DNA from: Nevskiaceae bacterium | Lineage (GTDB): Bacteria; Pseudomonadota; Gammaproteobacteria; Nevskiales; Nevskiaceae | Assembly (NCBI GenBank): GCA_004297005.1 | Contig: SCVA01000005.1 | Location: 1 to 64,000 of the forward strand | DNA length: 64,000 bases | Direction of reading: 5' to 3' | Shown: positions 25,275-33,830 of the stretch, in pieces | Position numbering within the stretch: the first letter of the stretch is position 1 | Layout: each line of letters begins with the position of its first letter | The notes under the pieces: generated by a model | The model's database searches: none | Told to the model about the DNA's origin: nothing | The model's input: the letters and a program-made list of their open reading frames with translations, nothing else | Translations under genes and position numbers: made by a program

Positions 25275-27065
25275 CTAGACACCAAGCCAGCTTTTACGTC
25301 GGGCCGCGACGGCCGGGTCCATGGTTTCCATCAGGCCCAGCATCCAGGTGTCGGCGGGAGCCGGCTCCGGGTAGATCGCGGCGCGCATCAACTCGTCGCC
25401 GCGGAACCACAACAATTCGGCCGGCACATTGCTCTTCAGCGCGTCGATGCGACGCGAAAACTGACCGGCGGTGAGCTTCAGGTCGTCGAGCGCCAGCAAC
25501 TGGTCGCCAACGGCCAGCCCGGCCCGCTGAGCGGCGGAGCCGGCGAGCACCTGCGCGACGCTGCCGTCGCTCTTCAACTTCAGTCCCAGGGTCTGCTTCT
25601 GCGGGCTGCCGCTGCTGCGGCCACCCGGATCCTGTTCGCCGGCGGCGGCGCGGCGCTCGGCGCGCACGCCGAAATCGGCCAAGCTCTCCGCCAGCGGCAG
25701 CTCCTCGGTGCTGCGCAGGGCCGCGTCGAAGAACGCTTGCAGGTTCAGGCCCGAAAGCTCGGCGGCGACCACCTCCAGCGCGCCTTCCGGCGCCGGCTGG
25801 TCACCACGGCCATAGCGGCTCCACAAGGTCTGCATGACGGTATCGAGCGTCACCCCCGAATCGCGGCGCAGGCGCAGGTCCAGGCAGAGCGCCACCAGTG
25901 CGCCCTTCACGTAGTAGTTGGTGCTGGCGTTGGGGCTGTTGTCGTCGGGCTGGTAGTACTTGATCCAGGCCTCGAAGCTGGCGTCGGCGAGCGTATGCAC
26001 CTGGCGCGCTGGCGTGCGCTCCAGCCGGGTGGCGGCCTCGGCGAGCAGGTCGAGATAGACCGGCGCCTCGATCAGCCCGGCGCGCAGCAGGAACAGATCG
26101 TCGTAGTAACTGGTGACGCCCTCGTAGTGCCAGAGGTCGCGCGAGTAGGCCGGGCCGGAAAGATCGCTCTCGGCGAACGGCGCCGGAGTGATGCGCTTGA
26201 CGTTCCAGAGGTGGAAATACTCGTGGCTCACCAGCCCGAGGAAGGTCCGGTATTCCTTGCTCAGCGCGTTGTCGCCGGGGCGCGGCAGGTCGTTGCGGGA
26301 ACAGACCAGGGCGGTGGACTCGCGGTGCTCCAGACCGCCATAGCCGCCGGCGGTGACATTGGTCAGGAACCAGTAGCGCGACATCGCCGGTTCGCCGCTG
26401 AACATCGCGCGCTGGGCCGCGCAGATCTTGGTGATGTCTGCCGCCAGCCGTGTCTCGTCGGGCTCGCAGCGGCCGGACAGGGTGAGGGTGTGCGGCTGGC
26501 CGCCGGCAACGAAGTCGATGCGCCGGAACGCCGCCATCTCCACTGGGCTGTCGATCAGGGTTTCGTAGTCCGGTGCCGAGTAGCGCCCGAAGCCGGCGGC
26601 ATCGACGGCCAGCGGCCTCAGCGCGGTGGCGAGCCGCCAGTCGGCGCAGTCGACATCGTCCGGGCGGGCGATCTCTAGCTCGAAGCCGGCGCGCTCGTAG
26701 CCCTGCGGACAGTAGACCAGGGAGGAGGCATTGAAGAAGCCGCGCCGCACGTCCAGCCAGGCCTTGCGCACCGAATCGTCCAGCGCGTGCACCCGGTAGT
26801 CCAGCTCGATCTCGCCCTCGCCAGCAGCCACCCGGAACCGCGACTTGTCGAGTCGCTCAATCGCCACCGACAGGCCGCCACGGAAAGCCTTGAGGTCGAA
26901 CACATGCTTGGCGAAGTCGCGCACCAGATAACTGCCACGGATCCAGGCCGGCAGCCGGAATTCGAGCGCGTCCACGCCCGCCGAAACGCGCAGGCGGACC
27001 TGGTACTGATGGGCACGTGGATCGGCTCTGACGGCGACCTGCACGACCGGAAGGGAGACGGCCAA
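25275..27065 (-). CDS. M61-family glycyl aminopeptidase-like protease with PDZ domain
   Basis: A 596-residue protein with an N-terminal beta domain, a gluzincin zinc site HEYFH (281-285) followed by the M61-typical LWNVKRI, and a downstream Glu-containing helix. A C-terminal PDZ domain lies near 495-560 (QVLAGSAAQRAGLAVGDQLLAL). M61 peptidases trim N-terminal Gly or Ala. No export signal is apparent at the chosen start, suggesting a cytoplasmic location. It is the first gene of a two-gene unit with the acyl-CoA synthetase and diverges from the PhoX gene. Confidence 0.85.
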   Translation of the reverse strand: MAVSLPVVQVAVRADPRAHQYQVRLRVSAGVDALEFRLPAWIRGSYLVRDFAKHVFDLKAFRGGLSVAIERLDKSRFRVAAGEGEIELDYRVHALDDSVRKAWLDVRRGFFNASSLVYCPQGYERAGFELEIARPDDVDCADWRLATALRPLAVDAAGFGRYSAPDYETLIDSPVEMAAFRRIDFVAGGQPHTLTLSGRCEPDETRLAADITKICAAQRAMFSGEPAMSRYWFLTNVTAGGYGGLEHRESTALVCSRNDLPRPGDNALSKEYRTFLGLVSHEYFHLWNVKRITPAPFAESDLSGPAYSRDLWHYEGVTSYYDDLFLLRAGLIEAPVYLDLLAEAATRLERTPARQVHTLADASFEAWIKYYQPDDNSPNASTNYYVKGALVALCLDLRLRRDSGVTLDTVMQTLWSRYGRGDQPAPEGALEVVAAELSGLNLQAFFDAALRSTEELPLAESLADFGVRAERRAAAGEQDPGGRSSGSPQKQTLGLKLKSDGSVAQVLAGSAAQRAGLAVGDQLLALDDLKLTAGQFSRRIDALKSNVPAELLWFRGDELMRAAIYPEPAPADTWMLGLMETMDPAVAARRKSWLGV

Positions 27066-27151
27066 AAGTGTGATCGGGTTGGCGAAAAGGTGCGCAGTTT
27101 ACTCCCGCGCCGTGGCGCCGGGCAGCCCCTTCCATCAGTCCGATGACGGGG

Positions 27152-27196
27152 CTGTAACCAAACCGTAGCCGGGCCTTCACACGGGCTTTCTAGAGT
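27152..27196 (+). promoter_or_regulatory. Candidate Pho box and -10 element upstream of phoX-like gene
   Basis: CTGTAAC (27152-27158), four bases, CCGTAGC (27163-27169), four bases and CCTTCAC (27174-27180) give three degenerate heptamers with the 11-bp spacing of PhoB sites (consensus CTGTCAT). TAGAGT at 27191-27196 is about 10 bp after the last heptamer and may be the -10. Only the first copy matches well, so this is tentative. Confidence 0.3.
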
Positions 27197-27254
27197 CCGC
27201 CCGCTGCGCCTAGACGCCGCCCAGATCCCAGCACCACCCCAGCAAGGAACCCCC

Positions 27255-29306
27255 ATGTCTCTCGACCGGCACGAACACGATACCGAGAACGTCGACCACG
27301 GCGACGTCCTGAATTCCCCCAACTACTTCGGCAATGTCCTGTCGGCGACCATGAACCGTCGCGAAGTGATGCGCGGCGGCCTCTCCGCGGCGGTGGCGGC
27401 CAGCTTCGCCGGCAGCGCCCTGAGCGCCTGCGGCGGCGACGGCCCCGGCAGCGGCGCGGTGGTGGGCACCAAGAATGTCGCCCGCAGCAAGGACGACCGG
27501 GTGGTGATCCCCTCCGATTACAGCGCCTATGTGCTGTTCGCCACCGGCGACCTGCTCAACGCCGCCGGCGCCGACAAGGAGCTGGACGCCATCACCGGCA
27601 CCGAGATGGCCAGCCGCGCCGGCGACCATCACGACGGCATGTACTTCTTCGGCCTGAGCGCCGCCGGCGCGCTCGACAAGAACAGCAACGACCGCGGCGT
27701 GATCGCGATCAACTTCGAGAACATCAATCAGCAGTTCCTGCACGCCAACGGCCCCACCGCCGACGCCAGCGGCAACCGCACCGTCGCCGATGAAGTGGTG
27801 AAGGAGATCAACGCCCACGGCGTTGGCCTGATCGAGGTGAAGAAGAACGCCGGCAAGTTCGAAGTGGTCTCCGGCTCGGCGCTGTCGCGCCGCATCACTC
27901 CGGAAACCGAGGCCAAGTTCGCCGGCCCGGTGGCCGGCTCCAAGTGGGTGAAGACCAAGCACTCCACCGACGGCCTGACGAGCCGGGGCACTCTCAACAA
28001 CTGCGCCTACGGCTACACCCCCTGGGGCACCTACCTGACCTGCGAGGAAAACTGGGCCGGCTACTTCGACAACGCCAGCGACGCGACGCCGGGTGTCGAG
28101 TACAGCCGCTACGGCATCAGCAAGGGCCAGAAGGGCAGCTACCGCTGGGCCACCGCCGGCAGCGACGACCGCTTCGCTCGCTGGCAGCTCAACACCGTCG
28201 GCGCCGACGCCAGCGCCGACTATCGCAACGAAGCCAACACCTTTGGCTGGGTGGTGGAGATCGACCCGATCAACGCCGCCGCCACCCCGGTCAAGCGCAC
28301 TACCTTCGGTCGCATGGCCCACGAGTGCGCCTACCCCTCGATCATCACCGCCGGCAAGAAGTTCGCGTTCTACCAGGGTGACGACGCTCGCTTCGAGTAC
28401 GTCTACAAGTTCGTGCCGAACAAGGCCTGGGACGCGTCCGACGCCAACGGCGGCGTCAGCGCCGGTGACAAGTACCTGAACGACGGCGTGCTCTATGTCG
28501 CCAAGTACAACGCCGACGGCACCGGCACCTGGATTCCCTTGGTCGCCGGCACCGGCGCGCTGACCGCCGCCAACGGCTTTGCCGATCAGGCCGAGGTGCT
28601 GGTGAAGACCCGCGCCGCCGCCGACGCGGCGGGCGCCACCAAGATGGACCGCCCGGAGTGGTGCTCGGTGGACCACACCACCGGCGACGTCTACATCACG
28701 CTCACCAACAACACCAGCCGCACCGCGACTCAGGTGGATGCCGCCAATCCGCGCGCCAACAACACTTTCGGCCACATCATGCGCATGCGCGAGGCCGGCA
28801 ATGATCCGGCGGCGACCAGCTTTACCTGGACCATCTTCGTCTTCGGCTCGCCCTCCACCAACGCCGCCAGCAATCTGTCGGAGCTGACCGCCGACAACGA
28901 CTTCGCATCTCCGGACGGCCTCTGGAACGATCCCCGCGGCTTGATGTGGATTCAGACCGACAATGGCCACACCAACGACATGGGCAAGCTCTGCAACAAC
29001 CAGATGCTGGTCACCATTCCGCCGAGCAGCTTCGAGGTCAAACCGGTGATCAAGCGCTTCCTGGTTGGCCCCAGCGAGTGCGAGATCACCGGCATCGACA
29101 TGACGCCGGACGGCAAGACCATGTTCATGAACATCCAGCACCCTGGCGAAGAGACCAAGGCCGCGGACGTCAACACCCCGGCGAACTACACCAGCGCCTG
29201 GCCCTACGACCGCAGCGATGCCACCAAGGCCGGCACCAAGGTCAGCCGCCCACGCTCGGCGACCCTGGTCATCACCAAGAAAGACGGTGGCGTCATCGGT
29301 TTCTGA
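27255..29306 (+). CDS. PhoX-family (DUF839) alkaline phosphatase-like protein
   Basis: A 683-residue protein of the PhoX/DUF839 family. Residues 30-60 contain a twin-arginine-like signal (MNRREVMRGG followed by a hydrophobic stretch ending SACGG), implying folded export through Tat and possible lipidation at the Cys. Family blocks include TPWGTYLTCEENWAGYF, FGRMAHECAYP, NDASPDGLWNDPRGLMWIQT-like sequence and ECEITGIDMTPDGKTMFMNI. PhoX enzymes release phosphate from phosphoesters using Fe(III) and Ca. A degenerate Pho box lies upstream and a strong terminator follows. Confidence 0.8.
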   Translation: MSLDRHEHDTENVDHGDVLNSPNYFGNVLSATMNRREVMRGGLSAAVAASFAGSALSACGGDGPGSGAVVGTKNVARSKDDRVVIPSDYSAYVLFATGDLLNAAGADKELDAITGTEMASRAGDHHDGMYFFGLSAAGALDKNSNDRGVIAINFENINQQFLHANGPTADASGNRTVADEVVKEINAHGVGLIEVKKNAGKFEVVSGSALSRRITPETEAKFAGPVAGSKWVKTKHSTDGLTSRGTLNNCAYGYTPWGTYLTCEENWAGYFDNASDATPGVEYSRYGISKGQKGSYRWATAGSDDRFARWQLNTVGADASADYRNEANTFGWVVEIDPINAAATPVKRTTFGRMAHECAYPSIITAGKKFAFYQGDDARFEYVYKFVPNKAWDASDANGGVSAGDKYLNDGVLYVAKYNADGTGTWIPLVAGTGALTAANGFADQAEVLVKTRAAADAAGATKMDRPEWCSVDHTTGDVYITLTNNTSRTATQVDAANPRANNTFGHIMRMREAGNDPAATSFTWTIFVFGSPSTNAASNLSELTADNDFASPDGLWNDPRGLMWIQTDNGHTNDMGKLCNNQMLVTIPPSSFEVKPVIKRFLVGPSECEITGIDMTPDGKTMFMNIQHPGEETKAADVNTPANYTSAWPYDRSDATKAGTKVSRPRSATLVITKKDGGVIGF

Positions 29307-29335
29307 ACACCAACGACTACACCCCGTGGTCCCTG

Positions 29336-29363
29336 GAGCCCGCTCGCGCGGGCTCTTTTTTTT
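29336..29363 (+). terminator. Intrinsic terminator of phoX-like gene
   Basis: A perfect 8-bp stem GAGCCCGC (29336-29343) / GCGGGCTC (29348-29355) with a TCGC loop is followed by eight T (29356-29363). It lies 30 bp after the stop codon. Confidence 0.9.
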
Positions 29364-29378
29364 GGGGGGGTGTCGCAC

Positions 29379-29407
29379 AAAAAAAGAGCCGCGATTCGCT
29401 CACGGCC
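29379..29407 (-). terminator. Probable terminator of the TonB-receptor operon
   Basis: Read on the minus strand, an imperfect GCCG...CGGC hairpin (about 29388-29406) is followed by seven T (29379-29385). It lies about 25 bp past the stop of the minus-strand TonB receptor gene. The stem is weak, so confidence is moderate. Confidence 0.45.
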
Positions 29408-29431
29408 CCAGAAAGACCACCCAAGGAATTC

Positions 29432-31630
29432 TTATAACGCAGCCTCCAGGGTCAGGCCGACACCTCGGCCACGGCCGTCGATACCGGAGGCGTGCTCGCG
29501 ATAGCTCTTGTCGAGCAGGTTTTCGCCCACCAGTTGCAGACGCAAGCGCTCGCTGGGACTCCAGCGCAGCGCGAGATCGACCACCGCGAAGCCCGGCGTG
29601 CCGCCGTCGGCGATGCGGGAATCGGTCTGGTCCAGGCCGTCGAGGCGGTGCTGGCTGTCGTTGAACCAGACGCTGGGCGCGACCACCAGCTTGGGCAGCG
29701 CCTGCCAATCGAGCCCGAGCACGCCGTTGAGCGGCGGTATGCGGTTGCCAGGCTCTTTGCCGCCGTTGGCCAGTTCCTTCTCGGCCCAGGTGTAGTTGAG
29801 CGTGGCACGCGCGGTGATCCGGGCCGGCAGGCGTTGGCGCAGCGAGCCCTCAAAACCATAGTAGGTCGCGCTGGGCAGGTTCTCGGCCTGGTAGCAGCCA
29901 GCGGCGTCGGTGCAGCCCTGCTCGCCCTGCGGCACCACGCGGCTGGGGTTGTCGGTGGAGATCTGGTCGCGGTAGCCGAAGTAGAAGACGCTGAACTCGC
30001 CGACCGTGCCGCCCGACCGGTACTTGAGGCCGGTGTCGAGCGACAGCAGGCTCTCGGGCTTGAGGCTGGTGTTGGCGACGAAGGGCCGCGCCGGACTGCC
30101 GCCACGGTCGCCGACCAGCGCTAGGTCGAAGATGTTCGGCGCGCGGTAGCCACGCCCCAGGTTGCTGGTCCAGGCGAGGGCCGGTGAGATCGCGTAGCGC
30201 AGGCCGAGCTGGGCGCTGTAGTCGGTGTTGTCCACCTCGCCGGCGATGGCGCGGTCAGACTCCGGTGCGGCCGGCAACGTGGTGGCGGTGTAGTTGAGGC
30301 GACCGCCGAGGTTGGCCTGCCAGGCCGGCGCGTAGGCCCAGAGGTCTTCCAGATAGACGCCGTAGTTGTCAGTGCTAGCCCCGTTCGGGAAGCGGCTCTT
30401 GAAGCTGGTGCTGCCCGCACTCTCGGTGTAGGTCGCGCCGCTGTCGCCGCTGCGCTGCTTGGCGCTGTCCACCGTGTCGCGGTACAGCTCGGTGCCGTAG
30501 CGCAGCGTGTGCCGCGGATTCAGCGCGGTCTGCGCCGCGACGGTGAGGCCATCCAGCGTCGAGCGGTTCTGCTCGCGGTCGTAGCGGCTCGGGTTGGCCG
30601 AGGGGTTGTCGAAGCGGTCGTCGTTGATGATCTGCCGACCCAGATGCACATCGAGGCTATCGACGAAACCCAGCGGCGCGCTGTGTCGCCAGCGCAAGTG
30701 ATAGAAGGCGCGGTTGTTGTCGTAGAGCGCCTCAATGCGCGAGGCCGGCGGCGGATTGGAGCCCGGCACCATCTCGTTGTAGCGGAACATCTGCGGCACC
30801 TCGAAGTACTGCACCGCGAAGCTGAGTTCGTCCGCCGGCGTCGCCGCCCAGATCGCCTTGAAGTCGTAGGCGCGCGAGGTGAACTCGCCCGGCCCGACGG
30901 TGTCGCCCAGGCTGTTGTTGCCGGCGCCGTCGGCGCTCTGGCCGATGCCGCCGATCTTGCGGTCACCGTAGTTGGCGATGGTGTAGCCGGCGGTGAGCGA
31001 GAACCTCTCGTTGCCGGCGGCGAGCTTCACCCGGCCGACTTTCGCGGAGTCGGCGCTGCCGTAGTGCAGACGGGTTTCGGCGGCGGTACCGATCTGGCTG
31101 CCACTGAAGCGGGTTTCCGGCGTGCGCACCTGGATCACGCCGCCCATCGCGTCGGAACCGTAGAGCGTGGAGCTCGGGCCGCGCACCACTTCGATCTGGT
31201 CGATGTTCCAGGGATCGAGCAGGGCGATGTACTGGCTGGGCGCCGAGCGGAAGAAGGCGTTGTTGAGGCGGAAGCCATCGACCAGATGCAGCACGCCCGA
31301 GCCCTTGAGGCCACGGACGATGGCCATGCCCTGCCCAGGCCCGGTCTGCTGGAAGTACACGCCAGACTCGCCGCGCAGCAGCTCGCCCATCACCTGCGGA
31401 CTCCGATTGCCGATGTCTTCGGCGCTGAGCACGGTCACCGGCTGCGTCACCTCGAAGCTGCCAGCGCTGCCGCGGGTGGCGGTGACCTGCACGGGATCGA
31501 GCTGCACCGGCGCCGACTTGTGCTGGCGGCTGTCCTCGCCATCCTCGGCGAAGGCATCCATCGGGCTCGCCACCACGAAGGCGGCGGCGAGCAGCTGTCT
31601 GGGCAGGCGGCTGGAAATGGCCATGGGCAT
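29432..31630 (-). CDS. TonB-dependent outer-membrane receptor
   Basis: A 732-residue receptor with a signal peptide (ending DAFA near residue 29), a TonB-box-like DPVQVTATR segment, a plug domain (about 45-165: GMAIVRGLKGSGVLHLVDGF, IEVVRGPSSTLYGSDAMGGV) and a 22-strand barrel ending in a family-type LTLEAAL. The plug resembles heme or siderophore receptors. It lies 8 bp downstream of a second receptor gene and is evidently co-transcribed with it. No substrate-specific motif was recognised. Confidence 0.85.
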   Translation of the reverse strand: MPMAISSRLPRQLLAAAFVVASPMDAFAEDGEDSRQHKSAPVQLDPVQVTATRGSAGSFEVTQPVTVLSAEDIGNRSPQVMGELLRGESGVYFQQTGPGQGMAIVRGLKGSGVLHLVDGFRLNNAFFRSAPSQYIALLDPWNIDQIEVVRGPSSTLYGSDAMGGVIQVRTPETRFSGSQIGTAAETRLHYGSADSAKVGRVKLAAGNERFSLTAGYTIANYGDRKIGGIGQSADGAGNNSLGDTVGPGEFTSRAYDFKAIWAATPADELSFAVQYFEVPQMFRYNEMVPGSNPPPASRIEALYDNNRAFYHLRWRHSAPLGFVDSLDVHLGRQIINDDRFDNPSANPSRYDREQNRSTLDGLTVAAQTALNPRHTLRYGTELYRDTVDSAKQRSGDSGATYTESAGSTSFKSRFPNGASTDNYGVYLEDLWAYAPAWQANLGGRLNYTATTLPAAPESDRAIAGEVDNTDYSAQLGLRYAISPALAWTSNLGRGYRAPNIFDLALVGDRGGSPARPFVANTSLKPESLLSLDTGLKYRSGGTVGEFSVFYFGYRDQISTDNPSRVVPQGEQGCTDAAGCYQAENLPSATYYGFEGSLRQRLPARITARATLNYTWAEKELANGGKEPGNRIPPLNGVLGLDWQALPKLVVAPSVWFNDSQHRLDGLDQTDSRIADGGTPGFAVVDLALRWSPSERLRLQLVGENLLDKSYREHASGIDGRGRGVGLTLEAAL

Positions 31631-31638
31631 TCTTCGTA

Positions 31639-33744
31639 TTACAGGGTTTTGGAAACGCTGAGCAGCACCCGGCGACCCTGCATGCGGGTGTAGGCGGCGC
31701 CGTTGATCTCCTCCGAATACTCGCTTTCGGAAACCGCGTCGCGCGCATCGGTGAGGTTGCTGCCATCCAGCGACAGGCTGATGCCCTTGGCGCCGTTCCA
31801 GCCCAGGTGCGCGTCCAGCGTCTGGTAGCTGTGCAGCGGACCGGTGTTCTTCTTGTTGAGGAAGCGGCCACCGGTGAAGCTGTCGATCAGCGCGGCGTTG
31901 AAGCCGGTGGCCGGCAGATACAGCAGGCCCAGGCCGGCGGTGACATGCGGCGACATTTCCGGGCGATTGCCGGAGACATCGCTGCCATCGTCGGTACGCG
32001 CGAACACGAAGCGCTGCTCGTGGTAGGCGTAGTTCACCGCCAGATCGAGGTCCTTGACCAGGGTGTAGCGGGTCTCGGCTTCACCGCCGGCAAAGCGCAG
32101 GCGGCCACCGCCGGTTTCCTCGCCGGTGGCGGTGTAGTGCTTGGCGTTGTCGAAATTGACGTAGAAACCGGAGAGGTCGTACTTCAGGCGGCCACCGAAC
32201 CAGGTGCCCTTTAAGCCGGCTTCATAGGTGCGCGCGGTTTCCGCCGGCAGAATCTCTTCATCGGGCTCCATCGCCGGCGCGAACTCGAAGGCCAGCGGCT
32301 TGAAGCTATTGCGGTAGTCGGCGTAGACCACCACGGTGTTGGCGTCGGCGGCATAGGCCTGCCAACTGGCGCCGAGCGTGCCGCTGAAGCGGGTCTGATG
32401 ATGCGTGTCGCTGCCGCTGTCCAGCACGCCGTTGGGGTCTTCGGTGACTTCCAGCTTCTCGTGGGTGTTGTTCAGACGCAGGCCGGCGACTAGCTCCACG
32501 GTCGGCAGCGGCTTCCAGTTGCCCTGCAGGTAGGCGCCGAGAAAATCCCGGCGGTCCTTGATGGCGAAAGCCTCGTCCACCGGATTGTCGGTGGAGGCTT
32601 CGGCGACCGTGCCGTCCTGGCTGACCCGGTAGGCGTAGTTGCCGGTGCGGACATCGGCATTGCCGTGCAGTACGTCGACACCATAGGTCAGGCCCACCGG
32701 CCCCAGCGCCTTGCTGAAGTGCGCGTCGTAGTAGACGTCGAGCACGTTGCGGCTCTGGTTGAAGCCGTCGGCGTCGGTAGTGGCCGGCAATGAGGATTCT
32801 GGCGCGCTCAGGCCACTGCTGGCCAGAAAGCCGCGAATGTAGGAGGTGTCGGTGTGGGTGACGGCCAGCGTCGTGCCCAGTGCGCCGAGCAGGGTCTCGT
32901 CGCGGTCGTAGCCCAGCGTCAACTGCCGGCGCCCTTCGTTGATGTGGGCGTCGGAGGGGTTCTGGTTGTCGTCCGGCGAAGTCTCCGGCCACAGGCGCTG
33001 CACGCCGCCGATACTGCGGCGGCGGGTGAGGCCGGCGGGGATCTGGTGCTGCTGCAAGAGCTCGACGTCGGCGCGCACCCGACCGCCGGCGGCGGCGGTC
33101 GCGAAGCGGTACATCAGGTGGCCACGGTTCACCGCGGTGCGATCGTCGCTGTAGCGGTCGCGGCTGCCGTCGGCCTCAATCGACTGCTTGTAGACGCCGC
33201 TGGACAGCACCGTGGCTCCGGAGGCGCCGACGCTCAGCGGATCACCCAGCGTGGCAGTGACGCGGTTTTCCGATTCACCGGCCGGATAGTGGATGACCTG
33301 GATGACGCCGACGAAACTGGTGGCGCCGTACATGACCGGCGCCGCGCCGCGCATCACCTCGATCTGCTTGATGTTGTGCAGATCGAGCATCGACAGCGTC
33401 GGGTTGAAGGCCCCGCCCGCCGGCACGCCATCGACCACCAGCAGGAAGGCATCGAACTCCCGAAAGCCGTAGAAGGCCGGCACGCTGCCGGCCGGGCCGG
33501 CGTCGCCACCCGGCGCGATCTCGACGCCGGAAACCAACGACAGCGCCGTGCGCAGGTCGCTGGCACCGCGAGCACGCAGCTCTTCGCCAGACACCACCGA
33601 CACCGTGGCCGGTACCAGATTCACCGACTCCGGTAGTCGGGTAGCGGTGGCTTGCACCGGCGTCAACGGCACCGGATCGGCATTGGCGAGGACGGGAGCG
33701 GACAACAGAGCCGCAGCGGCGGCAAGAAAACTTGGCCTGAACAT
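31639..33744 (-). CDS. TonB-dependent outer-membrane receptor
   Basis: A 701-residue receptor with a signal peptide (ending ANA near residue 22), a TonB box-like TPVQATATR, a plug (FDAFLLVVDGVPAGGAFNP; IKQIEVMRGAAPVMYGATSF) and a beta-barrel. The C-terminus is GRRVLLSVSKTL. It is the first of two tandem receptor genes. The plug differs strongly from that of its neighbour, so this is not a recent duplication. The substrate is unknown; metal chelates or large organic compounds are possible. Confidence 0.84.
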   Translation of the reverse strand: MFRPSFLAAAAALLSAPVLANADPVPLTPVQATATRLPESVNLVPATVSVVSGEELRARGASDLRTALSLVSGVEIAPGGDAGPAGSVPAFYGFREFDAFLLVVDGVPAGGAFNPTLSMLDLHNIKQIEVMRGAAPVMYGATSFVGVIQVIHYPAGESENRVTATLGDPLSVGASGATVLSSGVYKQSIEADGSRDRYSDDRTAVNRGHLMYRFATAAAGGRVRADVELLQQHQIPAGLTRRRSIGGVQRLWPETSPDDNQNPSDAHINEGRRQLTLGYDRDETLLGALGTTLAVTHTDTSYIRGFLASSGLSAPESSLPATTDADGFNQSRNVLDVYYDAHFSKALGPVGLTYGVDVLHGNADVRTGNYAYRVSQDGTVAEASTDNPVDEAFAIKDRRDFLGAYLQGNWKPLPTVELVAGLRLNNTHEKLEVTEDPNGVLDSGSDTHHQTRFSGTLGASWQAYAADANTVVVYADYRNSFKPLAFEFAPAMEPDEEILPAETARTYEAGLKGTWFGGRLKYDLSGFYVNFDNAKHYTATGEETGGGRLRFAGGEAETRYTLVKDLDLAVNYAYHEQRFVFARTDDGSDVSGNRPEMSPHVTAGLGLLYLPATGFNAALIDSFTGGRFLNKKNTGPLHSYQTLDAHLGWNGAKGISLSLDGSNLTDARDAVSESEYSEEINGAAYTRMQGRRVLLSVSKTL

Positions 33745-33830
33745 GGGGAGCCTGAAGAGAGTTGATTAACGGTTCAGGTCAAAATTAGCCCGCGCCGCGT
33801 CAATCCATCGTTAATTCCCGCCAGTCCAAT

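Noticed and set aside
27210-29378. 722-residue open frame on the minus strand opposite the phoX-like gene
   Set aside because: Gly/Val/Ala/His-rich antisense translation with no motif; the plus-strand gene has export signal, family blocks and a terminator.
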